64,000 nucleotides of DNA from positions 124,001 through 188,000 of the forward strand of contig QANU01053055.1 of assembly GCA_003254905.1 (NCBI GenBank), in the 5' to 3' direction. The notes under the pieces are model-generated. The model did no database searches, was not told the DNA's origin, and worked only from the letters and a program-made list of their open reading frames with translations. Source of the stretch: Nissolia schottii. Lineage: Eukaryota > Streptophyta > Magnoliopsida > Fabales > Fabaceae. Position 1 is the stretch's first letter. Every line of letters starts with the position of its first letter. The position numbers and the translations under genes are program-made. This document shows, piece by piece, positions 45,946 to 56,749 of the stretch.

Positions 45946-47283
45946 ATGGTTGATTTAGAGTGGAAATCAAAGATGGTTAACACCAAAATGGCTCCTAAAT
46001 CCCCAAAACCTATGCCACACCAACTCACCCATCCCACTTTGCAACTTCTCCTTCCCTTAAACGACATCGCAACGGCGTCGTCTAACCTCTGCAACGCGTA
46101 CGACAACTACCTTTGCCTCCCTCAGCTCCGAAAACTTTGGGCCTCCAACGACTTCCCCAACTGGTCCCACGAGCCCATCATAAAGCCCGCCCTTCACGCC
46201 CTCGAGATCACTTTCCGCTTCGTCTCCGCTGCCCTCTCGGACCCAAGGCCCTACGCAAACCGGCGCGAGTGGGCCCGCAGGCTCGAGTCCCTCGCCAAGG
46301 CCCAAATCCACCTCATCGCTACCCTCTGCGAAGACCACGAACAAGAAGAGAACCCCGAGACGCGTGGCACCGCTCCCGTCGGTGACGTCAGCAGCGGCAA
46401 CTACAGAAGCTACAGCGAGTCCAGCTTGCTCCCCAAGCTCGCCACATGGCAGAGATCCAAGGACGTTGCGCAGAGAATCCTCGCCACCGTGGAGACCGAG
46501 ATGAATCGGTGTCCTTACACGTTAGGCTTGGGGGAACCGAACCTCGCGTGGAAACCGATCCTCCGTTACGACGCCGTTTGCAACCCGAAGGAACTGCATT
46601 CACTCGAAACGACGCCGTTTGATCGCAATCACGAGAATCTGAATCTCCACGCGACGCACCAGATCGTGGAGTCGTGGTTACGCGCCGCGCGGGTGATCCT
46701 TGAGAGGGTTTCGGAGTCGGTGGAGAATCGAAGGTTCGAGAAGGCGGCGAGGGAGTGCTACGCGGTGGAGCGGATCTGGAAGCTTCTGTCGGAGATCGAG
46801 GACCTTCACCTGATGATGGATCCGAACGATTTCCTGAAGCTGAAGAAACAGCTCGAGATCCGGAGCTCCGGCGAGGCGGCGCCGTTCTGCTTCCGGTCGA
46901 GGGAGCTGGTGGAGGTGGTGAGGCTGTGCAGGGAGATGAAGCGGATGGTGCCGGAGATCTTGGAGGTGGAGGTGGATCCGAAGGGAGGGCCGGGGATGGT
47001 GGAGGCGGCGATGAGGTTTTACGCGGCGGCGGAGAGAGGGGAGAGGGTGGAGTTGTTGCAGGCGATGCAGGGGATTGAGGCGGCGATGAAGAGGTTCTTC
47101 TACGGGTACAAGCATGTGGTGGCGGCGGTGATGGGGAGCTCGGAAGCCGGCGGGAACCGTTTCGACTCGGGTGACTCGCTGAGTCAGATATTCCTTGAGC
47201 CAACGTATTTTCCCAGCTTGGATGCGGCTAAGACGTTTCTGGGGTATTATTGGGATATTCACGACAATTCCTTTTCTTCATAG
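45946..47283 (+). CDS. HSPRO: HSPRO protein (Hs1pro-1 / HSPRO1-2 family), single exon
   Basis: A 445-residue intact frame opening MVDLEWKSKMVNTKMAPKSP, the family's conserved N-terminus. Conserved blocks in order are LRKLWASNDFPNW (about 65), RPYANRREWARRLESL (about 100), RGTAPVGDVSS, CPYTLGLGEPNLAWKP (about 188), ERIWKLLSEIEDLHLMMDP (about 272), LEVEVDPKGGP (about 340) and the C-terminal SGDSLSQIFLEPTYFPSLDA. Length and lack of introns fit the family. First found as the beet nematode-resistance gene Hs1pro-1; Arabidopsis HSPRO1/2 bind the SnRK1 subunit AKINbetagamma and act in basal resistance to Pseudomonas. This annotation rests on those homologues; nematode resistance by this copy is not implied. 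GC content is far above the surroundings. ATG choice is supported by the TATA box and the conserved start. Confidence 0.95.
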   Translation: MVDLEWKSKMVNTKMAPKSPKPMPHQLTHPTLQLLLPLNDIATASSNLCNAYDNYLCLPQLRKLWASNDFPNWSHEPIIKPALHALEITFRFVSAALSDPRPYANRREWARRLESLAKAQIHLIATLCEDHEQEENPETRGTAPVGDVSSGNYRSYSESSLLPKLATWQRSKDVAQRILATVETEMNRCPYTLGLGEPNLAWKPILRYDAVCNPKELHSLETTPFDRNHENLNLHATHQIVESWLRAARVILERVSESVENRRFEKAARECYAVERIWKLLSEIEDLHLMMDPNDFLKLKKQLEIRSSGEAAPFCFRSRELVEVVRLCREMKRMVPEILEVEVDPKGGPGMVEAAMRFYAAAERGERVELLQAMQGIEAAMKRFFYGYKHVVAAVMGSSEAGGNRFDSGDSLSQIFLEPTYFPSLDAAKTFLGYYWDIHDNSFSS

Positions 47284-47929
47284 TTTACGTACATTGACTT
47301 TGACCCTGCAGTGATAAGGGCAAAAATGATACATGGAAAATTGAAAGAAAAAAATTAAGCTACTCATTCTTTGTTTTTACTCTTTACGTGGATTGAATTT
47401 AGTAAATGGTTGCTGTACCAACCATTTCCTGTAAAATACTATATTTAACTATTTTTTGGATCACTTACTTCCATGGTGTCCTGTTTTACTTAATTTGTGA
47501 TAATCCATTCATCCTATTTGTATAATGCTGTATTTGTGATGGAACTGTAGAATTAAGATCTTCCCACTAGTATACAATTTTGGTGTTCCACTCTATTCTT
47601 GCAAATCACTTTTAACTCTTATGGTAATTTACCCACGGTGAAATTGAATTTTTTTTTATCTTCGATGAAAGGGCGTGATTTGTTTACCAAAAAGGCACGA
47701 CTTGACAAACAATATTCACACATACCTAATGTAAAAACCACTGTATTTTGGTGAGAAAGTTGAAGAAGCTTTGGACATTGATACTAGTCAATGTCCCAGC
47801 CTTGAAGAACCTTGGACCAGACTATTTCCCAGCCTCTTCTAGAAAGCATACGTTTATCATCATGTAATTCAAAATTTTCCTTACTCCACCTAGGAACTTT
47901 ATATGTATACAAATTAAATTATTTATAAT
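47284..47929. other. HSPRO 3' untranslated and downstream region
   Basis: No gene. AT-rich sequence with no obvious repeat until the hAT-type element. Confidence 0.55.
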
Positions 47930-48618
47930 CATAGTTATAAAACTTGTCCTGGGATTTTACTTAGTCACTCTACTAGGTTACTAGTTCAACTAGTTGATCA
48001 CTGGGTCAATTGTTGACTCGAATATAAATAAAATAATAATAAATATATATATATATATAACCTAAAAAAATTCAAAATTTTGAAAAAAATAAAATGCATT
48101 TATTTAAACATTCATCATAACATAAAATCACTTAAAATATATAAGTAAGATTCAAACTTCAAATGTCATACAATACATAAACAATATAAATTCAAGATCC
48201 TAAATCACAAATGACAAGTTTAATTCTAAACATAAGTAAATCAAGTTTTAAATAAAAAATACATAACAACAACAATTCTACATGAGTATTCAATATTTAT
48301 TACAAGAAGGCAGCAAAATATGTATATGTAACCAGAAAAATAGTACAAAAAAGAGGAATTTAACATATTTTGTAGAAAAATGAAAAAAATTCAGCTTAAT
48401 CTAACAAACAGTAATTTCAAAAAAAAAAAATTATTAAACGACATTGTTTGCCATTTTTATAAAAAAAATTATTAAAAAAAAAACCATAACCCGACCGGCT
48501 TACCGGGTTTCACAAAAATCGATTTGGTCAACCCAGGTCAATCCAAATTTGAAACATGGTCGATCTACTCAGATAACCGGTCAGGTCACCGGGGGTCGGG
48601 CCGAGTTTTTTAACTATG
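47930..48618. mobile_element. hAT-type non-autonomous element
   Basis: The left end is CATAGTTATAAAACTTGTCC and the right end inverted CATAGTTAAAAAACTCGGCC. The flanks are tttataat (47922-47929) and tttataac (48619-48626), 7 of 8 matching, the 8-bp duplication of hAT elements. GC-rich subterminal parts (for example accggtcaggtcacc near 48578) surround an AT-rich core with (TA)n at 48043-48058. No transposase. Confidence 0.8.
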
Positions 48619-49029
48619 TTTATAACCAATGGTCGTAAATAAAAGTATACATTTCTTTACACCAAAATGAAGAATATATACACTATGTCTTACATTAAAA
48701 AAAAAAATGAAAAACCTAACGTCTTTCTACTTTAAGATAAGTAACACACAATTTTGGTTTGACAAACTAAAAAAAATGCGTGCGTTCAAGATAGATAGAA
48801 CAAATAAATAGAGAGTTTTAAGGTTGCTATTGACTTAATCCATGTCTTCTATCTTGCAGACGTGCTAGTGAAAAGTCAAATAAACCTTAACTAACACAAA
48901 TTCTGCTAGGTGGTTGGTGTCCGAAGAAATTGAAACAAAGAATGGGTGTGGAAGTCTCTTGCAATCTAGTCTAGAATATAGCTGGAAAGAAACCAATAAG
49001 AATTGGTCAACAAATTTTATTTCAACGCT

Positions 49030-50395
49030 ACTAGGTGTACACCAATATTTCTGTCATCGTACCGTTACAACCACTCCTTATATAATTTAGGTCTCACGTT
49101 TATATAACTTAACTGCAAAGTCATCCACCATTCTCACTCACCATGAAATGTGCGTGCACATATGATTTTTGTAAAAAAATTGTTCGCACTCTCACAGTCA
49201 CGCCATCATTCGAAACTTACAACTCTTCCATTTTCCATCCATTCTTCTCATGCTCACACAACGAAACCCACAACTCTCACATACTCAAATCTCTGTTTAC
49301 ATAAACAAACCTCTGCACTGCATGTAAAATGTTTGTGCATATTAGTGTAAAAGTTTGTGCATAATGTCAATATTGTTTGTGCACCAATAAAGTGTTAGTT
49401 TAAAACATGAATGCACAAATTTATACAATTGACATGAACAAACTTTTCAAATAAACTTTCTTACTAATGTGTCAACGAACTCTCTATTGATTATGTTTTG
49501 CTCAAACATTTGACCAATATTGTGCAAAGATTTAAACTAATGTGCACAAACATACAAACATAGTGACACGTAGATTTAAAACATGTTGAACTTTAAGACA
49601 TGTAAAAATTTAAACAATGTAAAATGTTTGTTCATATTAGTATAACAGTTTGTGCATAATGTCAATATTATTTATGCACCAATAAAGTGTTAGTTTAAAA
49701 CATGAATGCACAAACTTATACAATTGACATGCACAAACTTTTTAAACAAATTTTTTTACTAATATGTAAGCGAACTCTCTATTGATTATGTTTTGCACAA
49801 AATATTGATTATATTTTGGTCAAACACTTAAAAAATATTGCACAAATATTTAACTTAATGTGCACAAACATAAACATAGTGGCACATAGATTTAAAAAAC
49901 ATTAAACTTTAAGACATGCACAAACTTAAACAATTTACATGCACAAACTTTTCAAACAATTATCTTGAATTAGTGTGTCAACATTTTCTGTCAAAATCTG
50001 TCAATCACAGACATAATTTGGAACTAATTTGCACAAATTTTCACATAAAAATACTCTGTTAATTATCTCAAATTGATATGAAGATTCCATGGATGAATAC
50101 AGATTTCGAAGGGTTGAAGGAGATGAACAAAATCAAGAATGATGCATGATGAAGAGGATGACATAATTAAACGAAGAATGATAATAATGATAATGACAAT
50201 GAAAACGAATGAATTAATTAAGAAGGAAGAAACGGATCTTATCATATAAAATCGCCATAGCTCACGGTTTTGTGAGCAGCATTGGTGTGAGCACATAGTC
50301 GCATTGGTATGCCAATACGTAATACATTGAAATCGTACGAAATACAGTGTTGGTAGTATGGTGGCACGCTAACAGCCTATACGGTGTACACCGAG
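49030..50395. mobile_element. repeat-rich element with GGTGTACACC near both ends
   Basis: The palindrome GGTGTACACC stands at 49036-49045 and again at 50383-50392. The bases inside each are related in inverted order (left aatatttctgtcatcgtacc; right inverted gtataggctgttagcgtgcc). Between them lies a 296-bp tandem duplication rich in the word TGCACAAAC. This looks like a DNA transposon derivative with subterminal repeats. No target duplication was found, so the ends and the superfamily are open. Confidence 0.45.
49323..49925. repeat. two-copy tandem repeat, period about 296 bp
   Basis: Copy 1 starts tgtaaaatgtttgtgcatat at 49323 and copy 2 tgtaaaatgtttgttcatat at 49619. Shared blocks include gtttgtgcataatgtcaata, caccaataaagtgttagttt, gaactctctattgattatgt and atgtgcacaaacat. 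Copy 2 has a small internal insert around 49797-49815 that repeats part of itself. Confidence 0.88.
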
Positions 50396-50526
50396 TGTTT
50401 TTAATTTTATTTTGTCTTAGTTCATTCCCTGATTTATCCTTTTTACTATTGATTTTTATCATCCAACCTCTTTTTTGTTTCTTTTCTATTCTACATTTTC
50501 CCCCTTTTTTTCTCCTTTTTTTCCCC

Positions 50527-50564
50527 GGGGGGGGGGGGGGGGGGNGGGGGGGGGGGGGGGGGGG
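50527..50564. repeat. poly-G run with an undetermined base
   Basis: 38 bases of G with a single n at 50545, followed by TGGGGTG. It is the only ambiguous base in the window and probably marks uncertain homopolymer length rather than a real site. Confidence 0.9.
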
Positions 50565-52215
50565 TGGGGTGTGTTTCATGATGGGTTCTGTAAGCTTTAA
50601 ATTTGCTATCCCATGGGTTTGTCGTCTGATGGGCTAACTATATCTTTTAAAACTGGGCTACATACACTTTTCTCCACTTATTTATTGGATTTATTGGAAG
50701 AGTTTTTGTTTTTATTTTTCATAGACAAAAAGCTTTTCTTATAGGTTATGTAATAAGCATTTAAGAGCTCCGAAGGAAGGAAAACAATACATCAACAACA
50801 ACCTCTAGACCTTCTCAATTAATTGAATTAGCACAACCAAACAACCTAAGACAAGACACACCAAAGAGTTTATGATGAGGGAGAGACATGCCCCATTCTA
50901 AGGTTATATAACATGTTTTTGGATTCATCAATGGCTTATAAAGATACATGCAATTCACTCACCTATTGAAAACATAAGTAATTAAATTCAGATTATAATG
51001 ATACATGAGGAGCAGATGACTAGGTAAGCCAATTCTTGTAGGCTTGTTGGAAGAGTTTATAGAGTTGCCAATAAACCTTGAATAATTGCATTATCAATAC
51101 AAAATATATCTCGACAAGAAAAAAAGGCCAATATAACTATAAAATATGTAAAAATAAATAAATTATTCATAGAGTCGTCAAAAATATTTGAAAAACGCGC
51201 ATAAACTAACTATAAAAAATTAAATAATTGATCGGAACACGTATACCATTTGTTACAATTTTCAAATGGTAAGTGATAAAAACTACAATTGTCACATTAC
51301 TCCACTAGATTAGGACTGTAATTTTTTCTTAAATTATAGAAAAACAGTAGGGTAAATCATCACAACCAACTCCTTTAATACGGAGTATCACAAAACAACA
51401 AATACAGAGACGCGGATATAGCAGAGATGTATCCTCTGCATCCATCCATTATGAATATGCATAAATTAGTTTAAAAATCGTCCCCATATATGTTTCATGT
51501 ATTTCTCCTTTTTGGATATACAAAAGTTAGTTAAACATTATCTTGAGACAACAATAATTTTATGTTTTTGTTTACTTTTTTAAACATGTTTTTATCCTCG
51601 TTGTCTCTGTATTTTTTTTCCTCAGGACACTTACTAAACGCTACCTTAATATTACACTTACCCTCTTTTAGTTTGCAAATTGATACCAATCTCCCTTAAT
51701 TTATTTACAATTTGTATATTAACCTTCTTTAAACCCTAAATTTTGATATTAAAAAAAATAAAACACATAAAATAACCATTTTATCCTTAATTATGACGAT
51801 AGAGACAGAAGACTAAGAATTAAGGTTTTTATACTTAAGGTTAACATTGAAATTTTAAAAATTATTTGCACATACGAAAAATGAATGTCAACTTACAAAT
51901 TAAAGGGAGATAATTGTAATATTGATAAACTTTTGGGGAGGTTGGAATAATTTCCCAAAAAAAAAGGTATTTTAACAACAACCTTTGACAAAGAAAGAAG
52001 AGAAAAGAAAATGGAGAGAAAACATTATCTTATTGTGTTTGGACAAGAAAAGAAAATATGGAGAAGAAGAAACTTAGCGTGAAACTTGAAAAAATTTCTG
52101 CTATGCCATGAGAATAAATAAGGGAAGGGTGATATGGGGTTGTAAATTTACAATTTTAGCATTGCAATCTTTTATTTTATTAAATTTTTTTTGATATAAA
52201 TGTAATTTACATACA
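50565..52215. other. intergenic with a possible MITE
   Basis: No gene. At about 51630-51955 the ends look inverted (left ttagtttgcaaattgatacc and tctcccttaattt; right inverted aaagtttatcaatatta and tctccctttaattt), suggesting an old MITE of about 325 bp with unclear ends. The rest shows nothing. Confidence 0.4.
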
Positions 52216-53541
52216 CTTATTGTGATGCTGCATACCTTCAAATGTCTTTGGGAAGAATAAGTGAGATCTTAGGAAGGATCTTGGAAGGCTTAGGGATCCC
52301 AGGGACCCCTCAAAGGCATGTTGGTTTAGCAATTAGGGCGCTATAGTGCCAACACCAAGGTGTAGTGGCGCTTTGTGCGCTCTTTGGCACTGGGACCGAG
52401 AAGTCCCACATCAAAGTTTGGAGTGGTCTGAATCCCCTCCTATATATATATAGACCCCTTGTTAGTTTTTCCCTTACACCTTGGATCAGTAGACACTTGT
52501 CTTTTTCTCCCTCTTTTGTGCACTTATGCACTTAGTGAAGGTCCTTTTCATATAAGGACTTTCCTCAGTTTAAGTTATGATGTCTCCATGGAGCGTGAGA
52601 AGATGTTGGGAAAGAGAAGATGCTACGCATCCACTTTGTTCATCGTTCTTTGCAAGTGGTAAGTCCCTCTAGTCTCTCTATGTCTTTCATTCACATCGTT
52701 TAGGGTTTCTTAGCAGTGGGACCATGGGGGTGCCATGGCGCTAAGGTCGAAGGCTCTATTGTGCTACGAGGGCACAATGATGCTGCGATAAGTGTCTAGT
52801 TGCATTGTTCCATACTTAGAAGTGTAGTTTTATTGATTTGGCATATTGTTTGATCTCTATATCAGTTATTAGCATCATTGGAGTTCTTACCAAGCTCGTT
52901 GGTAACAATAGTCAATCATCGACAACTCTAGGTGAGTGGACGGTTCTCATAATATATGTTTTTCTTTATGCTTATTTTAAAAAGTTATTTATTATGTTTT
53001 GAAAAATATGAAAACCTTTTTGAAAATTCGTATGGAACCATTTGCGAACTATGTTTTATGACATAATCATTCAAACATGTTTTATTATGTATATGTGCAT
53101 GTATGAGTAAGTATGATATGATAATATGTACTAGCATGTGATGTGATCAATGTTTGATTGAGAATTCTAAGTGATAATAGTTTGGAGTATGTTAAGTTGA
53201 GCACGGTTAGGATTGGAAGCATAATGAAGTAGAATAGCTAGAAGTCTTATAGTGTTAAGTCAGACCAGTTAGTAATTAATTAAAGCAGCATAAATAGAAA
53301 CTCATTAATTAGAGGATCTGCTAGTAATTGTGACTAAGTTAATTAATTTATTTAGAAATAATTCAAAAAACCAGAAATAGGCTTAATAATTAATGGGGCA
53401 ACTAAGTTATAAATAAAATTAGAATGATATATACAAAATGTAGAGGCTATGTAAAACAATTAATAACATTGCTAAGTCAAATAAATTGATACCACAATGA
53501 GTAGTAATTAGATTATATAAATGGACTCAGGAACTTAATTA

Positions 53542-53621
53542 AATAAATTATGAGTAGATTAGAATAACATGAATAGTCCTAATAAATTATGAGTAGATTA
53601 GAATAACATGAATAGTCCTAA
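53542..53621. repeat. perfect 40-bp tandem duplication inside the LTR
   Basis: Two identical adjacent copies that contain taaattatgagtagattag and aataacatgaatagtcc, at 53542-53581 and 53582-53621. Identity implies a recent slippage or duplication event. Confidence 0.92.
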
Positions 53622-53829
53622 TAATTATTTAAGTAATTAATTATTAATATTAAAAAGGTATAAGATAGTTATGATGAATTCTCCATAGTTGCTATGAGTG
53701 ATGGTGTATATGGGTGGCATGTATGATGTGGCATTACCATGATGTATGTATGCTATAATTGTGTTATGTGATGAATGTCACGAAATTGTTAGATGATATG
53801 CGATAGTCAAGTTAAGAGAGATAGGACCC

Positions 53830-54060
53830 CTCTGAGGATGGCAATTTGTAACGCTTAGAAGTAGTGTGCATAGCATGACATCAAGGATGACAATTCGAGC
53901 ACTTGGTGCAAATCACTCTAAGAATAGCGATTCATAGAGCTTAGAGGTGGCATGCATAAACATGTTCAGTTACAACACGACATCAAGGATAATGGTTCGA
54001 GCACTTGATGCAAAACACCATAGGGATGGCGATTCGTAGTGCTTAGACGTGAAGTAGGAA
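53830..54060. repeat. degenerate tandem units in the LTR
   Basis: The order ggatggc-att-g, gcttaga, ggcatgca, gacatcaaggat, gagcacttg-tgcaaa recurs with a period of about 125 bases. The copies are imperfect. Confidence 0.65.
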
Positions 54061-54836
54061 AGGCACCTCTTGAAGTCAACATTATGAACCGCTCAAGGGT
54101 ACATAGTTAGAGTTGCACTAGAGGATGGCGTTACGAAATGCTCAAAAGTGTGCAATTGCAGATAGGAATACAGGCTAGATAGTTCACATATGTATGGTGT
54201 ATTGGGATTCAGCGATATGTATTGCATTCGTGTGTGTTGAGAAAACTAGTTTTATGAAGAGTAGTTACCGAGTATATATATGTTTTAGCTATATAAAGTA
54301 TATGCATGTTTTCAGCCCGTGTTTTGAAAACATCACATGCAAGGTGGTATCGACAATGTTCATTCGTTGAGTCTTTCCCCAAAGGCTCACCCCTCACAAC
54401 CATTTCAGGTTCTTTAAGATTCGGCACCAAATGTTTGTTTTCGAGTAGGTCGTCACATTGCAGTGAGGCTAGTCATAGTATTTCCATTTATGCTGAGTCA
54501 AAGTCTAGAGTGCTCCAATTATATACAGACAGAAACTTCAGATCATGTCGTGTAGTTTACATGTACATTTATATTTTATGAAAAGTTGTAAGAGATTATA
54601 TTTATGTTTATTTAGAGAAAGATATTTCAACTTTGTTTTTAACAAAAAAAATATGCATGTTTTAAAGAAAAAACGTTCTCATAGACTTTTGTAAGGGAAC
54701 TAGTTTCTTGCATGTTGGTCATGATTTTTGGGTCGTGACACTTATATTTTATATCCTTCAAGTTTTGTTGACAAAATAATAGAAGAGAAATATATTTTTC
54801 TCCTTTTTATCACCATTTCAGGTTAGCTAAAATTCA

Positions 54837-55583
54837 GAGGCGGCATGCATAGCACGTTCAGTTACAACACGGAATCAATGATAGCACATTGAGAACTTGG
54901 TGCAAAACATCCTAAGGATGGCGATTCGTAGCACTCAGGTGTGAGGCAGGAAAGGTACCTCTTGAAGTTAGTGTTACGAAATGCTCAAGAGTGCGCAATT
55001 CAGGATAGGAATACAAGCTAGATGGTTCACGTATGTATGGTGTGTTGGGATTCAATGATATGTATTGCATTCGTGTATATTAAGAAAACCAGTTTTATGA
55101 AGAGTACTTACCGAGTATATATATGTTTGAGCTATATAAGGTATATGCATGTTCTCAGCTAGTGTTTTGAAAACGTCCCATGCAAAGTGCTACCAACAAT
55201 ATTCATTCGTTGAGTCTTTCCCCAAAGGCTCACCCCTCACAACCATTTCCAGTTCTTTAAGATTCAGCAATAGATGTTCGTTTTCGAGTAGGCCGTCACG
55301 TTGCAGTGAGGCTAGTCAGAGTATCTCCATTTATGTTGAGTCAGAATCTAGAGTGCTCTAGATGTATACAGACAAAATCTTTGGACCATGTCGTGTAATT
55401 TACATGTACATTTACATTTTATGAAACATTGTCAGAGATTATGTTCATGTTTATTCAAAAAAAGATATTTCAACTTTGTTTTTAACAAAAGAAATATGCA
55501 TGTTTTTAAAGAAAAATGTTCTCAAAGACTTTCGTAAGGGAACTAATCTCTTATGTGTTAGTTATGATTTTCGGGTTGTGACA
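54837..55583 (+). repeat. tandem copy of the LTR 3' end and its flank
   Basis: Repeats 53944-54740 with about 50 bases deleted between two gaaatgctcaa words. It ends GGGTTGTGACA followed again by cttatattttatat. So the copied unit held both the end of the LTR and about 90 bases of flanking DNA, including the target duplication. It was therefore copied after the LTR had inserted. Confidence 0.85.
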
Positions 55584-56749
55584 CTTATATTTTATATTCT
55601 TCAAGTTTTTTCAACAAAATAATAGAAGAGAAATATATTTTTCTCTTTTTCTTTTATTCCTTTCATCTATTTTTTCCCCAATTCAGACAAAACCTAAAAG
55701 TCATACAAAATACAATATATAATTAAATAATAATATAAAACACTTTATTTTATCCTAAGTTTTTATTTTGGTTTTTCATCTATAGAATAAATGTTTGTTC
55801 ATTTGAATAATCCCTATTAGTGTATAAAATTAATTTATTAATTTATTTTCTTTTGGTTGATGCTTGAACTATATAGATTATCCATGCGCCGAAAAAACTT
55901 GTTTTAACAACAACAAAAATGAACCAAATAACTATATATAATAGATAATAAAATCTAGATAATCCCCGTCCAAATTTGTGGTGGTGCAATAGAATGAAGT
56001 GAACTGATTCACACGACTCGCATCACAAGTTGGATCACGAGCAATTTCAACGGAAAAGGCCATGATCGACCAATCAATCAATATCAAATCCATCCAAAAG
56101 AAGAAAGAAAAAAAGAAAAAAAAATAGTAAATCCATTAAATTAAAATAAAAAGAATCAAAACTCAAAAAGTGCATAAAATATCTTCCAACTACATCTTAC
56201 TGCCACGTTTATGAGGCCCCACGTGTTATCCACTCATCTCTCTTCTGCTTACTTTCACACTACACTGCCTTCCTAAGCCTTCATCAAAGCCTAATAATAA
56301 ACAAAGTTCAATACACAAAACCCACCCCAACCCAACCCAACCCACCCGACACCGTTGAATTCTCTTGAACCTTCTACTTCTTTCATTGATTCCGCTCCTA
56401 CCTAGTGTGCCCTCAAAATCCTGAAAACTTGTGTTCTATAGTTTCTACCATCTATTTAATCAAATCCCAAATTTCCTTTTTCTATTTCCCAAATTTCAAC
56501 CACGTCCCTTTTGAATTCGTGATTTCTGCATCCTTTTTTGACCAAAAAGGATCTTTTTTCCTTATTTCTACCGCCATTCGATTTGACTGGATTCTTGATG
56601 CCAGGAAGGAAAAAAAGTAAACTTTATCTATGATTTTGACTAATACCTATATGGGTTTAATGATAATTGCCTTTTGACGTGATAATTTTTCAAAGTGTAA
56701 ATTCAATTTTTTTTTTCTGTGATCCCTTTGAAGAACTTGGCGATTGGTT
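55584..56749. other. upstream region and 5' leader of the TPR-like gene
   Basis: AT-rich until about 56160, followed by a C-rich patch with CCCACCC/CCCAACCC words at 56320-56350. A G-box, CACGTG, lies at 56220-56225. The 71-codon frame at 56405-56620 lies in the leader or an unrecognised 5' exon and has no motif. Confidence 0.5.
56220..56225 (+). promoter_or_regulatory. G-box (CACGTG) upstream of the TPR-like gene
   Basis: A palindromic CACGTG core, about 530 bases before the ATG, in the context ccccacgtgtta. G-boxes bind bZIP and bHLH (PIF) factors and are common upstream of light-responsive genes. A single hexamer is weak evidence. Confidence 0.35.

Larger units (their letters stand above)
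52221..54740 (+). mobile_element. large solo LTR (gypsy-like), 2.5 kb
   Basis: It starts TGTGATGCTG and ends GGGTCGTGACA. The same five bases cttat lie before it (52216-52220) and after it (54741-54745), a perfect target duplication. A TATATATATATAG box at about 52440-52452 on the plus strand, with a C/T-rich leader after it, gives plus orientation. GGCGCTATAGTGCC (52337-52350), a near-palindrome, lies in U3. No coding region is inside. The 3' end has been copied in tandem (54837-55583). The TGACA end and length suggest a gypsy-type family; that is inference. Confidence 0.82.

Noticed and set aside
46388..47262. Long minus-strand frames (up to 271 codons) over the HSPRO gene
   Set aside because: Pro/Ser- and Arg/His-rich shadows of the GC-rich sense codons; no motif and no own promoter. 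The sense frame has all family blocks.
50262..50637. Frames with poly-proline or poly-glycine and an undetermined residue
   Set aside because: Produced by the poly-G run with its n; flanks show no coding features.
56744..56749. Start of the TPR-like frame six bases upstream of the ATG
   Set aside because: That codon is TTG; the first ATG in frame is at 56750 and gives a proper transit-like N-terminus.
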